From positions 35,819 to 99,818 of the forward strand of contig NZ_BMVY01000007.1 in assembly GCF_014650955.1 (NCBI RefSeq): a DNA stretch of 64,000 nt, in the 5' to 3' direction. Below are positions 17,319-26,225 of the stretch, one piece after another. Every line of letters begins with the position of its first letter. Positions within the stretch are counted from its first letter, which is position 1. A model generated the notes under the pieces. The model had not been told where the DNA came from. It made no database searches and was given only the letters and a program-made list of their open reading frames with translations. The translations under genes were made by a program, and so were the position numbers. This stretch comes from Streptomyces tauricus (GTDB lineage Bacteria > Actinomycetota > Actinomycetes > Streptomycetales > Streptomycetaceae).

Positions 17319-18134
17319 ATGCCTGCTGGAGCCCGCGAACCGCATTTCGTCCGTTCCTTCGAGCGCGGCCTCGCCGTCATCCGCGCGTTCGACGCCGACC
17401 ATCCGGAGCTGACGCTCAGCGAGGTGGCGCGGGTCACCGACCTGACCCGCGCGGCGGCCCGCCGCTTCCTGCTGACGCTCTTCGACCTGGGATACGTGCA
17501 GACGGACGGCCGGATGTTCCGGCTCACCCCGCGCGTCCTGGAACTCGGATACTCCTACCTGTCCAGTTTCACCCTGCCGGAGATCGCCGAGCCGCATCTG
17601 GAGCAACTCGTCACGCAGATAAGGGAGTCGTCGTCCCTGTGCGTCCTCGACGGCGACGACATCGTGTACGCCGCCCGCGTACCGACGCACCGCATCATGA
17701 CCGCGACCATCACCGTCGGCAGCCGCTTTCCGGCCCATGTCACTTCGGTGGGACGGGTGTTGCTCGCCCAGCTGCCCGACGAGGAGATCGACACCCGGCT
17801 GTCCCGCGCGGACCTGATCCCCCTGACGGCCCGCACGATCGTCTCGGCCGAACTGCTGCGCACCGAACTGCGCCGGGTACGCCGTCAGGGGTACGCGATC
17901 GTCGACCAGGAACTGGAGGAGGGACTGCGCTCGGTCGCCGTCCCGGTGCGGGACCGGGACGGCGAGGTGGTGGCGGCGGTCAACGTCCCCGTGCACGCCA
18001 GCCGCAACTCGGTGGAGTCCGTACGCCGTGACCTGCTGCCCCATCTGCTGGCCACGGTCGCCCGGATCGAGGCGGACCTGCGGATCACAGGTCGAGCACG
18101 AGGCGCTTCCCGAGGCACCGGGACACACAGATGA
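17319..18134 (+). CDS. IclR-family transcriptional regulator (PcaR/PobR-like)
   Basis: A 271-residue regulator. The N-terminal winged helix-turn-helix spans about residues 10-70 (SFERGLAVIRAFD, LSEVARVTDLTRAAARRFLLTL). The C-terminal IclR effector domain follows (SSSLCVLDGDDIVYAARVP, VGSRFPAHVTSVGRVLLA, QELEEGLRSVAVPV). The subgroup with AAARRFLLTL resembles PcaR/PobR regulators of protocatechuate and hydroxybenzoate catabolism. ATG 17319 has GTGGAGG upstream. It is divergent from the ABC operon, with two matching palindromes between. Its last 50 nt overlap the convergent reductase gene. Confidence 0.9.
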   Translation: MPAGAREPHFVRSFERGLAVIRAFDADHPELTLSEVARVTDLTRAAARRFLLTLFDLGYVQTDGRMFRLTPRVLELGYSYLSSFTLPEIAEPHLEQLVTQIRESSSLCVLDGDDIVYAARVPTHRIMTATITVGSRFPAHVTSVGRVLLAQLPDEEIDTRLSRADLIPLTARTIVSAELLRTELRRVRRQGYAIVDQELEEGLRSVAVPVRDRDGEVVAAVNVPVHASRNSVESVRRDLLPHLLATVARIEADLRITGRARGASRGTGTHR

Positions 18135-19038
18135 GCATGGTCTCGCCGGCCTCCCGCTCCTCGTCCGTGAGCACCGAGTCCCGGTGGTCGGGCGTGCCGT
18201 CGAGGACGTCCGTCTCACAGGTCCCGCAGGTGCCCTCGGTGCAGGAGAAGAGCACCTCGACACCCGCCGCGCGCACGGTGTCGAGCACGGTGGCGTCGGC
18301 GGGCACGGTGAGGGTGCGTCCCGACCGCTCCAGCACCACCTCGAACTCCCCTTCCCCGCCCGGGTCCTGGACGTCCGGCGCCTTGGGCTGGAAGCGCTCG
18401 ACGTGCAGCGCGCCGCTCGGCCACCGCGCGCACCGCTCCTCCACGGCGTCCAGCAGCGGACCGGGCCCACAGCAGTAGACGAGGGTGTCCGGTCGCGGGG
18501 TGCCGAGTGCGGAGGCGAGGTCGAGCAGCCCGCACTCGTCCTGCGGGACGAGCCGGACCTTCTCCCCGTACGCCGCCAACTCCTCCTTGAACGCCATGGA
18601 TTCGCGCGTCCGGCCCCCGTACAACAGGGTCCAGTCCGCGCCCGCCGCCTCGGCCGCGGCCAGCATCGGCAGGATCGGGGTGATGCCGATACCGCCCGCG
18701 ACGAACAGATAGCGGGGCGACGGCAGGAGGGCGAAGTGATTGCGCGGACCGCGCACGCGGACCTTGTCGCCCACCTCCAACTGCCCGTGCACATGGGCGG
18801 ATCCGCCGCGGCCCTCGGGCTCCCGCAGCACCGCGACACGCCACTCGCGCAGGTCGGCCGGATCGCCGCACAGCGAGTACTGCCGCTCCAGACCCGGCCC
18901 CAGGACCACATCGACATGGGCCCCGGGCGCCCAGCCGGGCAGCGCGTCGCCGAGCGGATGGCGGAGAGTGAGCGCGAGTACGCCATCGGCAGCCAAGTCC
19001 CTGTGCGCGACGACGAGTTCGGCTTCGTACGTGCTCAT
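18085..19038 (-). CDS. PDR/VanB-type ferredoxin reductase
   Basis: A 317-residue reductase with FMN, NAD and plant-type 2Fe-2S domains in the phthalate-dioxygenase-reductase order. It has the flavin site RQYSLCGDP near residue 52, the NAD domain FVAGGIGITPILPML, and C-terminal Cys ligands in LFSCTEGTCGTCETDVL with a final Cys in MLICVSRC. It passes electrons from NADH to the Rieske oxygenase encoded upstream. ATG 19038 overlaps the stop of the 56-aa gene by 4 nt. It is convergent with, and overlaps by 50 nt, the IclR gene. Confidence 0.92.
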   Translation of the reverse strand: MSTYEAELVVAHRDLAADGVLALTLRHPLGDALPGWAPGAHVDVVLGPGLERQYSLCGDPADLREWRVAVLREPEGRGGSAHVHGQLEVGDKVRVRGPRNHFALLPSPRYLFVAGGIGITPILPMLAAAEAAGADWTLLYGGRTRESMAFKEELAAYGEKVRLVPQDECGLLDLASALGTPRPDTLVYCCGPGPLLDAVEERCARWPSGALHVERFQPKAPDVQDPGGEGEFEVVLERSGRTLTVPADATVLDTVRAAGVEVLFSCTEGTCGTCETDVLDGTPDHRDSVLTDEEREAGETMLICVSRCLGKRLVLDL

Positions 19039-19205
19039 GAGCGGTGTCCCTGAGGTGTGTGTCCTTCGGGGTGACCGAGCATCCACTCCCACATCTCGAC
19101 CGGGTCCTCGGCGGTGTGCTCGGCCCCGCAGTGACAGGTGCCGTGGAGCACGTCGGTGCCCGGCAGCCAGTCGATGCGGTAGACCTCACCGGTGGAGCTG
19201 CTCAC
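19035..19205 (-). CDS. 56-aa hypothetical protein between oxygenase and reductase
   Basis: A small protein with the segment HGTCHCGAEHTAEDPVEM, in which CHC and flanking His residues could bind a metal. GTG 19205 overlaps the oxygenase stop by 4 nt (GTGA), and its stop overlaps the reductase ATG by 4 nt (ATGA), so it is translationally locked between the two. Its position suggests a stability or assembly partner of the oxygenase. I recognise no family, and the role is inference. Confidence 0.7.
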   Translation of the reverse strand: MSSSTGEVYRIDWLPGTDVLHGTCHCGAEHTAEDPVEMWEWMLGHPEGHTPQGHRS

Positions 19206-20266
19206 AGGACCTTCTCCACGGGCTTCTCGCCCTCCTCGACCAGCCGGGCGAGGATGCGGCGGGCGGCCAGACCACCGGTGTCGATGTTGATGCTCAGCTC
19301 CTGGTAGCCGCTGCGCTCCGTGCCGAGCGTGCGCTGCAGCAGGTTGAGCGCGTCGACGTCCTGCATCACGACCGTGTGGTTGTTGGCCCGCAGGAACTCC
19401 GTCACCTCGGCGTCGTCGGTCGCCCAGTCGCGCGAGACCATCCAGAAGTCGTACACCGCGCCGTCGGCGGACGGGGTGATGGCGTACGTGATCTCCGTGT
19501 GGAAGCCGTTCGGGTCGCTGCCGTCCGGCTCGGGCACGACACCGACCGGCGCGATCCGGCTGTGCAGCAGATACAGACACGGGGCGTGGTACTCGATGTC
19601 CTGCCAGCGGGTGATCCGGCCCTCGATACCGGTCGACCTGGCGTAGAAGGGCGGGCACTCGGCGTCGTCCATGTGCCGGCTCACCCGCACGATGCCCGCG
19701 CCCTCGTCGACCTCGGTGGTGATGGGTGTCTCGGCGACCTCGGGGGTACCGATGTAACCGCCGTGCAGATACGTCTCGTGGGACAGGTCGAGGAGGTTGT
19801 CCACGAGGAGGCCGTAGTCGGCGTCGATCGGCTCCATCCCGCTGACGGTGACCCAGCCGGGGGAGTCGAGATGCCTGGCCCGCGGAATGACCTCCGGGTC
19901 GGCGAGGGCGGGGTCACCTATCCACACCCAGATCAGGGAGTCCTGCTCGACCACCGGGTAGGAGGCGACCCGGGCGGTACGCGGCACCCGTTTCTGACCC
20001 GGCACGTACACGCAGGCACCCGTCGTGTCGTACGTGAACCCGTGGTACCCGCAGACGATCCGGTCGCCGTCGAGCCCGCTGGCGGACAGCGGATAACGGC
20101 GGTGCACACACCGGTCGTGCAACGCGACGGGCCGCCCGTCGTCCTCGGTCCGATAGAAGACGAGCGGTTCACCGAGCACGGTCCGCCCGAACAACTCCCG
20201 CCCGACCTCATGGGCGTAGGCGGCTACGTACCACTGGTTCCTGGCGAAGGCGGTGGTGTGCGGCAT
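19202..20266 (-). CDS. Rieske 2Fe-2S aromatic ring/O-demethylating oxygenase, terminal subunit
   Basis: A 354-residue oxygenase that uses O2 and electrons from the reductase to hydroxylate or O-demethylate its substrate. The Rieske ligands are DRCVHRRYPL and VCGYHGFTYD, in residues ~50-80. The mononuclear iron site is NLLDLSHETYLHGG, with two His; the downstream Asp lies in the C-terminal half. Length and the MPHTTAFARNQWYVAAYA start match vanillate O-demethylase-type (VanA) proteins. It is the first gene of the three-gene operon. The substrate is inferred to be an aromatic acid; vanillate itself is not proven. Confidence 0.92.
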   Translation of the reverse strand: MPHTTAFARNQWYVAAYAHEVGRELFGRTVLGEPLVFYRTEDDGRPVALHDRCVHRRYPLSASGLDGDRIVCGYHGFTYDTTGACVYVPGQKRVPRTARVASYPVVEQDSLIWVWIGDPALADPEVIPRARHLDSPGWVTVSGMEPIDADYGLLVDNLLDLSHETYLHGGYIGTPEVAETPITTEVDEGAGIVRVSRHMDDAECPPFYARSTGIEGRITRWQDIEYHAPCLYLLHSRIAPVGVVPEPDGSDPNGFHTEITYAITPSADGAVYDFWMVSRDWATDDAEVTEFLRANNHTVVMQDVDALNLLQRTLGTERSGYQELSINIDTGGLAARRILARLVEEGEKPVEKVL

Positions 20267-20449
20267 CTTTGCGGCTCCCGTCGTTGGGCGATGGCGACAT
20301 CGTCCGGAAGGGCGCCACCGGGGCGCAACACCTCTTCCGTCTCACGGAAGGGGTAGAAGAGAATGCCTGTTCGGGGCGGTGGTCGTCTGATCCGGCAGAC
20401 TCCTGCGGATCCGGGGCATGGCGACCGGAGTTCATGGACGCGTTGAGGC

Positions 20450-21439
20450 TCAGCTGTCGGTGCGGAGCATGGACGCGCCGGCCGGGGTGAGGGTGTGCAG
20501 GACGTTTCCGCCGTGTCGGCTGCTGATCAGCAGGCCCGCGCCGCGTAGTACCCCGGTGTGTTTGCTGACGGAGGACGGGGAGATCCCCGTCGCGCGGGCG
20601 ATCTCCCCGGTGGTGGCGCCCGCTCCCGACGCCGCGACGCGCAGCACGGTCGTCCGGGTGCGTCCGAGCAGTGCGGTCAACGGGGTGGGCGAGGTGGACG
20701 GGGTCGCCGCGACCGGTTCGTGCAGCAAGGGGTAGATCAGCACGGGCGGCAGCCGGGGGTCGGCCAGGCTGACCGGGTTGTCCCAGCAGAAGTAGGACGG
20801 TACGAGCCGGATGCCCCGGCCGCCCAGGTGCAGGTCCCGGTCCACGGCGTAGCGGACATGGAGGACCGGGGGCTGCCAGCGCATGGCCGGTCCGAGTCCG
20901 GCCAGCATCCCCTGGATACCTCCATGGAGCAGTTCGCGGCAGGACGACGACCGCCCCGCTTCCAGGTGGGCATGGATCTGGTCGGCGAACGGGCGTACGG
21001 CGACCTCGTGGTACGAGCGGATCGTGGCCACGAAGTCCCGGCGTTCCTGTGTGTCGGTCAGCCGTCGCACCCACGCCGGAGCTCGGACGTGCCGGTAGAG
21101 CATGGCCAGTTCACAGTTCACCCGGCCGGAGGGTGTGGACACGATGGCGTCGAGTGCGGCGTCCAGTCCCTCGTCGGCACAGCTCGACCGGTCGGGCGTC
21201 AGGAAATCAGGAAAGTACCGGGCTCTCGGAAACAGTGGCAGAAGCACTTCGCGCACGACGCGGTCGAGTCTCTGCTCACGTAGTCGGGCGTGGGTGGTCC
21301 GGTACCACCCGGCATATGCCCAACGGCCCGCGCGGGTCTGAAAGCGGTGCAGACTCGCGGCCACCTCCCAGAGCGCGTCAGGTGCCGTGGCCATCCGGGT
21401 TCTCGCCAGGTCGGCATCTGTGAAGTGAATTCGGAGCAC
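20450..21439 (-). CDS. Winged-helix (ArsR-like) regulator with DUF5937-type N-terminus
   Basis: A 329-residue regulator with an unusual order: a long N-terminal domain (VLRIHFTDADLARTRMA, LHRFQTRAGRWA) resembling DUF5937, then a C-terminal winged helix (GEIARATGISPSSVSKHTGV, GLLISSRHGGNVLHTLTPAG). GTG 21439 is chosen because AAGGGGGA lies 6 nt upstream. It is divergent from the I36-type inhibitor gene, about 110 bp away, which may be its target along with itself (inference). Confidence 0.8.
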   Translation of the reverse strand: MLRIHFTDADLARTRMATAPDALWEVAASLHRFQTRAGRWAYAGWYRTTHARLREQRLDRVVREVLLPLFPRARYFPDFLTPDRSSCADEGLDAALDAIVSTPSGRVNCELAMLYRHVRAPAWVRRLTDTQERRDFVATIRSYHEVAVRPFADQIHAHLEAGRSSSCRELLHGGIQGMLAGLGPAMRWQPPVLHVRYAVDRDLHLGGRGIRLVPSYFCWDNPVSLADPRLPPVLIYPLLHEPVAATPSTSPTPLTALLGRTRTTVLRVAASGAGATTGEIARATGISPSSVSKHTGVLRGAGLLISSRHGGNVLHTLTPAGASMLRTDS

Positions 21440-21549
21440 GCCGTTCCCCCTTGCGACCACGGCTTTTTCCTCCTGGCGACACAGCATGGCCAGGCGGGAC
21501 GGGCGGTGGCAATAGTGAAGGAGACCAAATCGAGCGGTAAAGGGGAAAG

Positions 21550-22053
21550 ATGAGACGCATATTGGCCATGATCGCGGGAGTGGTTCTCCTGCTCGGCGCT
21601 ATGGCCGGCACCTCGGCGGCCAGTTCCGCGAACAACTCGGCGAACAGTTCCGAGGAGCGGAATCAGGTGACCGCGACGGCATTCAAGTCGGTGAAGGTCG
21701 CCGCGGCACCTTCCGGATGCGGTTCGGGCAATTTCTGCTTCTGGCCGAACGCCGGTTACTCGCCGGCGGGTAATCCGGGTGAACTCTCGGGTAGGAACGC
21801 CGACTGGTCCGTCTTCAGCCGCAGCGCCTGTCCCAACGGCAACTGGGACAACTGCGCGTCCTCGGACTACAACAACGGAAACAGCTGCGAAGCCATCGTC
21901 TGGACCGGGAAGTCCTACTCGGGCAGCGCGGGCATCGTGTATCGCGGTACCGGTGGGGACTTCAACTCCACGTTCAACAACGCGGTCTCCTCGAACAGTT
22001 GGAGCACCGCTTCCGGCGGTACGAGCTCGGCATGCGGCGGCCCTGTGCCGTAG
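21550..22053 (+). CDS. Secreted peptidase inhibitor I36-like protein
   Basis: A 167-residue exported protein. The Sec signal is RRILAMIAGVVLLLGAMAG with cleavage probably after TSAA. The mature part has the crystallin-like I36 pattern, beginning SGNFCFWPNAGY, with six to eight Cys that likely form disulfides. Related proteins include the SMI metalloproteinase inhibitor of Streptomyces. It lies downstream of the divergent regulator, and a lipoprotein gene follows after about 120 bp. Confidence 0.78.
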   Translation: MRRILAMIAGVVLLLGAMAGTSAASSANNSANSSEERNQVTATAFKSVKVAAAPSGCGSGNFCFWPNAGYSPAGNPGELSGRNADWSVFSRSACPNGNWDNCASSDYNNGNSCEAIVWTGKSYSGSAGIVYRGTGGDFNSTFNNAVSSNSWSTASGGTSSACGGPVP

Positions 22054-22175
22054 CCCCGTCGCTCGAAAAGCTTCTGCCGCTCCAAGGTGGTTCCAAGGTG
22101 TCCGCGGGTGATCGCCCCGCGGGCACCGCACCTCTCACCCGCCTTCCACCCAACGACCGAGAGGGTCCGGGCACC

Positions 22176-23078
22176 ATGCGACTCGCTCCGCTCGCCTGCG
22201 CGGTGGCGGGCGTTCTCACCCTGAGCGCCTGCGGGACATCCGCCACCGACGGTGACGTCACCAGTGCTGAACTCACCAGCCTCGAACTCGACCTCCTCAC
22301 CCGTTCCGGTACCTTCACCCGGACCAACGTCGATCTCGCGAACGCGGAATCAGAGCTCATATCGGCATGCATGACAGCGAAGGGATTCCGCTATCGCGCC
22401 GAAGCGTCCGCCCCGACGGCCGAGTCCGACGAGGAACGCTCCCTGAACATGAAGGAGCGCCACGAACGGGGTTATGGTCTCGCCTCTCAGTACGGCGACG
22501 AAAAGGAAGCAGCCGGCACCGCGACCAACGACGCCTATGTGGCAGGGCTTTCGAAGAAGAACGCCGACGCGTACACCGAAGCCCTGCGAGGAAACGCCAC
22601 CGACTTCCGTGAGATGAGCTTCGACGGTGGTCGGAACATCACCTTCTCGGCGCGTGGCTGCGAGGCACGGAGCCGTACGTCTCTCTACGGAAACCTGGAC
22701 GACTGGGTAGCCATTGCCTACTTCCCGCAGAATCTCAACAGCGAGCTCACTCCCCGCGTGGAGAAGTCCCCGAAGTACCGCGACGCCATGAACGACTGGC
22801 GGACATGCATGCGCGGCGAGGGATACGCCTATGCGTCCCCCGACGCGGCCTATGATCAGCTCAAGGCCGCCTACCGCGCGCAGGGCGTCACCACCGCCCT
22901 ACGTGAACGGGAGATCGCCGTCGCGGTGGCGGACGGCGGCTGCGGCGCCGAAGTCCACGTACCCTCCACCGTCCTGGCCCTGCGACGCGCCTACGCGCAG
23001 TCGCTGCCCACCGCTGACAAGCTCCAGCTGAAGCGGCTCACAGCCATCTGGAAGACGGCCGCCGAGGGAATCCGGTGA
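22176..23078 (+). CDS. Hypothetical lipoprotein (300 aa)
   Basis: An exported lipoprotein with signal LACAVAGVLTLSAC and lipid-attachment Cys near residue 19. The mature part is helical and charged, with four further Cys in pairs (ISACMTAKGF, ARGCEARS, WRTCMRGEGY, DGGCGAEV). ACMTAKGF and CMRGEGY look like an internally repeated element of an uncharacterised actinobacterial lipoprotein family. GAGAGG precedes ATG 22176. It is followed by a strong terminator. Function unknown. Confidence 0.75.
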   Translation: MRLAPLACAVAGVLTLSACGTSATDGDVTSAELTSLELDLLTRSGTFTRTNVDLANAESELISACMTAKGFRYRAEASAPTAESDEERSLNMKERHERGYGLASQYGDEKEAAGTATNDAYVAGLSKKNADAYTEALRGNATDFREMSFDGGRNITFSARGCEARSRTSLYGNLDDWVAIAYFPQNLNSELTPRVEKSPKYRDAMNDWRTCMRGEGYAYASPDAAYDQLKAAYRAQGVTTALREREIAVAVADGGCGAEVHVPSTVLALRRAYAQSLPTADKLQLKRLTAIWKTAAEGIR

Positions 23079-23113
23079 CGCCGTGAGAGCTCGGCCGCGA
23101 TATCCGCACCCGC

Positions 23114-23154
23114 GAAACGGCTCCGCCTCCCAGGGTGGGAGGCGGAGCCGTTTC
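23114..23154. terminator. Strong bidirectional terminator hairpin
   Basis: A long perfect stem with arms around GGCTCCGCCTCCC and GGGAGGCGGAGCC, ending in GAAA on the left and TTTC on the right, with a loop of about 5 nt. It is placed between the convergent lipoprotein and GlsB-type genes. Confidence 0.85.
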
Positions 23155-23176
23155 ACAGGTGCGGGCCGGGTGCCGG

Positions 23177-23446
23177 TCAGGCGTGGCGGCGGTTTCCGGT
23201 GAGTGCCCGGTACACGACGAGCAGGATGATCGAGCCGACGATGGCGGCGATCCAGGTGGAGATGTCGAAGAAGCCGTCGATGGAGTCGACGCCGAAGATC
23301 ACCTTGCCGAGCCAGCCGCCGAGGAGGCCTCCCGCGATACCGATGAGCATCGTGATGATGATGCCGCCCGGGTCCTTGCCGGGCATGAGCGCCTTGGCGA
23401 TGAGGCCCGCGAGCAGACCGATGAGTATCCAGGCGATGATGCCCAT
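23177..23446 (-). CDS. GlsB/YeaQ/YmgE-type stress membrane protein
   Basis: An 89-residue protein that is almost entirely hydrophobic, with three membrane helices and the Gly-rich family pattern (WILIGLLAGLIAK, GKDPGGIIITMLIGIAG, LGGWLGKVIFG). Members of the transglycosylase-associated family are common in actinobacteria and linked to general stress, with no defined biochemistry. The start is ATG 23446. It is monocistronic and shares the terminator with the lipoprotein gene. Confidence 0.88.
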   Translation of the reverse strand: MGIIAWILIGLLAGLIAKALMPGKDPGGIIITMLIGIAGGLLGGWLGKVIFGVDSIDGFFDISTWIAAIVGSIILLVVYRALTGNRRHA

Positions 23447-23583
23447 GATTGTGTCTCCTACCTGGTCGTATAAAGACTGTGTCAGAACAACCGAGTGTTC
23501 CGTGTCGCCGCTTTCAAACGCGGTTTGCGGAATCAAGGGCAGCCGCGGGCAAGCTTCCCGTTGATCACCGACCCGTCGGTCTG

Positions 23584-24831
23584 TCAGGTGGGGGAGTCCG
23601 GGGGCGGACGGGACATCCGGTGGTCGAGCCAGGCCGGGACGAGCGCTGCCGTCATGAGTGCGCCGGTCGCGGCGAAGGCCACGGAGTAGCCCGTTCCGGC
23701 GCTGAGGAGGCCGAAGAAGACGGCGCCGAGCCCCATTCCCGCGTCGTAGGCGAAGTTCCACAGGGCACTGGCCACGCCGTAGCCCGAGGTGGGAACCCGT
23801 GCGTACATCAGGGTCTGGGTGGCGTTCTGGGCGATGCCGAAGCCGGTGCCGAAGAGGGCCATGCCGATGAGAACGGCCGCGGCGCTGCCCGTCGGCGCGG
23901 TGGCCAGCATGCCGCCCGCGCACAGCAGCAGACCGGGGACGACCAGGCCGGCCGGCCCGTGGCGGTCGCCGTACCGGCCCGCCACCCAGCGGGCCCCGAT
24001 CGCCGTGGCGGCTTGCAGGAACAGCGCCGCCGAGACCAGACCCGCCCGGTCCGGCGACACGGCCAGCGGCAGGAAGGTGGCGATGATGCCCGCGCCCAGT
24101 GCCGTGGTCGCGAAGACCGCCGCCGGCAGGGCCAGCGCGGGTGTGCGGAAACCGTCGACCATGCCCAGGGGTTTCTGCGTGGCCGGTTCACGCCTGGGCA
24201 GACCGGCCACCGCGGCGACGGTGGCCAGCGGGAATACGGCCGCGATGACGAACACCGTGGTGAAGCCGGCGTGCTGGGCCAGCCACACCCCCAGGGGAAG
24301 GGCCACCACGGACTGCGCCCCCGACACGACGCCCACCAGGGCCAGGCCCTCGCCGCGTCGTTCGGGGGGTATCAGCACCGCGGTCAGAGCGCCGCCGCCG
24401 ACCACGGTCAGCGCGAAACCCGCACCGCGCGCGAGGCAGACGGCCACGATCGAGCCCATGCCGTGCGACACGGTCAGCAGGAGTGAGGGAGCGCCCAGCA
24501 GGATCAGCCCGGTCGCGAGGACGAGACGGTAGCCGTAGCGGGCCGTGAGGCGGGGCGCGGCCAGTTCGCCGCAGACGGTGGCCAGCATCAGGGCGCTCGT
24601 GGACAGTCCCGCCGCGCCGTCCCCGCCCCCGGACTCCTCCGCGTACAGGGGGACGACCGACAACAGCAGGAAGAAGCCGGCCGAGGCTCCGACGATGGTG
24701 ACCAGCCGCAGGATCAGCGGCCAGGTCACCAGGGGCGGGCGTCCGCCGCCCGCCCCGGAGCGCGGTCGTCCGCTGCCCGACCCCGGCCCGGACCTCTTCC
24801 GCGTGGACATACGGCGGAAGCTAGCCGACAT
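23584..24831 (-). CDS. MFS transporter (drug efflux type)
   Basis: A 415-residue major facilitator protein with about 12 hydrophobic helices. It has the cytoplasmic loop motifs AAPRLTARYGYRL (loop 2-3) and GARWVAGRYGDRHG (loop 8-9), and motif-C-like Gly/Pro-rich helix 5 (GVVSGAQSVVALPLGVWLA). The first 30 residues are Gly/Ser/Arg-rich and cytoplasmic. The start is uncertain (24831, or ATG 24810); neither has a clear ribosome binding site. It lies 150 bp beyond the end of the biosynthetic cluster's leftward arm on the same strand, so it may export the product (inference from position). Confidence 0.85.
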   Translation of the reverse strand: MSASFRRMSTRKRSGPGSGSGRPRSGAGGGRPPLVTWPLILRLVTIVGASAGFFLLLSVVPLYAEESGGGDGAAGLSTSALMLATVCGELAAPRLTARYGYRLVLATGLILLGAPSLLLTVSHGMGSIVAVCLARGAGFALTVVGGGALTAVLIPPERRGEGLALVGVVSGAQSVVALPLGVWLAQHAGFTTVFVIAAVFPLATVAAVAGLPRREPATQKPLGMVDGFRTPALALPAAVFATTALGAGIIATFLPLAVSPDRAGLVSAALFLQAATAIGARWVAGRYGDRHGPAGLVVPGLLLCAGGMLATAPTGSAAAVLIGMALFGTGFGIAQNATQTLMYARVPTSGYGVASALWNFAYDAGMGLGAVFFGLLSAGTGYSVAFAATGALMTAALVPAWLDHRMSRPPPDSPT

Positions 24832-24882
24832 CGCCGACCACCGGGAAGCTCCCGCTTAAGGGCGCGACCGTACCCGGGAGAG

Positions 24883-24954
24883 CGGCCGCACCGGGGAGTG
24901 CGGCCGCTCCGGGGAGTGTGACCGCTCCGGGGAGTGTGGCCGCTCCGGGGAGTG
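24883..24954. repeat. Four 18-bp tandem repeats
   Basis: Units of the form CGGCCGCTCCGGGGAGTG at 24883, 24901, 24919 and 24937, differing at one to three positions. They lie just past the stop of the terminal ATP-grasp gene, between it and the MFS gene. Confidence 0.85.
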
Positions 24955-24980
24955 CCGCCGCCCGCCGCCGGCTCCTGTCC

Positions 24981-26225
24981 TCAGGCCGCACGCGTGTGGA
25001 TCCTGATCTCTCGCAGGTTGCGCCGGCACGCGTCGATCGCGGCGTCGGTGTCGGGGCCCAGAGCCGAGATGTGGCCCAGGCCGTCCCACTGGCCCTCCAG
25101 CGGGCGGACCAGGTCGCCAGGAGCCACGCCGAGGTTCACCGCGAGGGTGTCCGGGTCGGCGCGTACCCGCTCGACACCCTCGACGCGCTCGACCCTGCCC
25201 TGCTCGGCCACCACCAGCCAGCTCGCGGCGGCGCCCCGGGCCACCGGGCGCCCGGGCAGCGGGTCCGCCAGACCCAGGGCCCAGGAGAGGGCCAGGGACT
25301 GCGCGTCGCACCCGTATACGGCGTCGATCATGTCGGTGAGCAGGGCGCCGCCCACCCGGTTCTGCGACTCGCAGATCACCGGGCCCCGCGGGCTCAGGAT
25401 GATCTCCGTGTGCGCGGGGCCGTCGCGGAATCCCATCGAACCGAGGAAGCGCCGGGCGGTGTCCGCCATGCGTTCCTCGTCCTCGGCGGACAGCCGGGCC
25501 GGCAGGGCGTGGCCGACATGTACGTGGGTCCGCGGGCGCGTGATGGCCTCGGTGACGGTGAGCACCACGTGCCGGCCGTCGAAACTGAAGGTCTCCACGC
25601 TGTACAGAGGCCCCGGAACGTACTCCTCCATCATGAACTGCTCGATGTCGTAGGGACCGGTCAACGGGTGTTCCGTGGCCGTGTGCAGACGCCGGATCCG
25701 CTGCCGGACCGCCGCGAGCGCGTCCGCGCCGTCCACCTTGACGACACCGAAGCTCGCGGTGCCGCTGGTGGGTTTCACGATGAAGGGGTAGCCGTGCGCG
25801 GCTCCGAACCGGTCCAGGTCGTCGCCGTCGGTCAGCAGCGCGGCGGCGACCCGGCGGGCGCCGACCGGCGGTCCCTCGGCGAGCCGGCGGCGCATCAGCC
25901 ACTTGTCGGTGAAGCGGTGGCTGACCTCGTAGGGCGTTCCGCCGAGACCCAGCAGGTCGTTCACGCGGGCGGCCGGATCGAGCCCGGGTTCGGTGAGCGA
26001 CACGGCGGCCGAGAAGCCCCAGGTCTCGTACGCCGACTCCACCAGTGGCCGCAGGGACTGCCAGTCGGTGTAGTCGGTGAGGAGGACGGCCTCGGCCAGG
26101 GACCGCTGCTCGGGTACGAACTCGTCCTCGAACTGGACGTACACCACCCCGAGTCCGAGATCCGCCGCCTTCCGCAGGTGTTTCGGTGTGCCCCCGATGA
26201 GCAGGACGCGCTTGCCGTTCCTCAT
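24981..26225 (-). CDS. ATP-grasp ligase (BGC)
   Basis: A 414-residue ATP-grasp enzyme expected to form an amide between a carboxylate and an amine through an acyl phosphate. It has an N-terminal Rossmann-like part ([15 protein letters not shown]), the ATP site [35 protein letters not shown], and metal site [14 protein letters not shown]. Layout and size match L-amino-acid ligases and related dipeptide-forming enzymes. ATG 26225 overlaps the glutamate mutase E stop by 4 nt. It is the last gene of the leftward arm. A role in attaching an amino acid to a 3-methylaspartate-derived unit is inference. Confidence 0.87.
   Translation of the reverse strand: MRNGKRVLLIGGTPKHLRKAADLGLGVVYVQFEDEFVPEQRSLAEAVLLTDYTDWQSLRPLVESAYETWGFSAAVSLTEPGLDPAARVNDLLGLGGTPYEVSHRFTDKWLMRRRLAEGPPVGARRVAAALLTDGDDLDRFGAAHGYPFIVKPTSGTASFGVVKVDGADALAAVRQRIRRLHTATEHPLTGPYDIEQFMMEEYVPGPLYSVETFSFDGRHVVLTVTEAITRPRTHVHVGHALPARLSAEDEERMADTARRFLGSMGFRDGPAHTEIILSPRGPVICESQNRVGGALLTDMIDAVYGCDAQSLALSWALGLADPLPGRPVARGAAASWLVVAEQGRVERVEGVERVRADPDTLAVNLGVAPGDLVRPLEGQWDGLGHISALGPDTDAAIDACRRNLREIRIHTRAA

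Noticed and set aside
24883..24954. CRISPR-like array of 18-bp repeats
   Set aside because: The repeats are directly adjacent with no spacers, and no cas genes are present; the same holds for the other tandem repeats.
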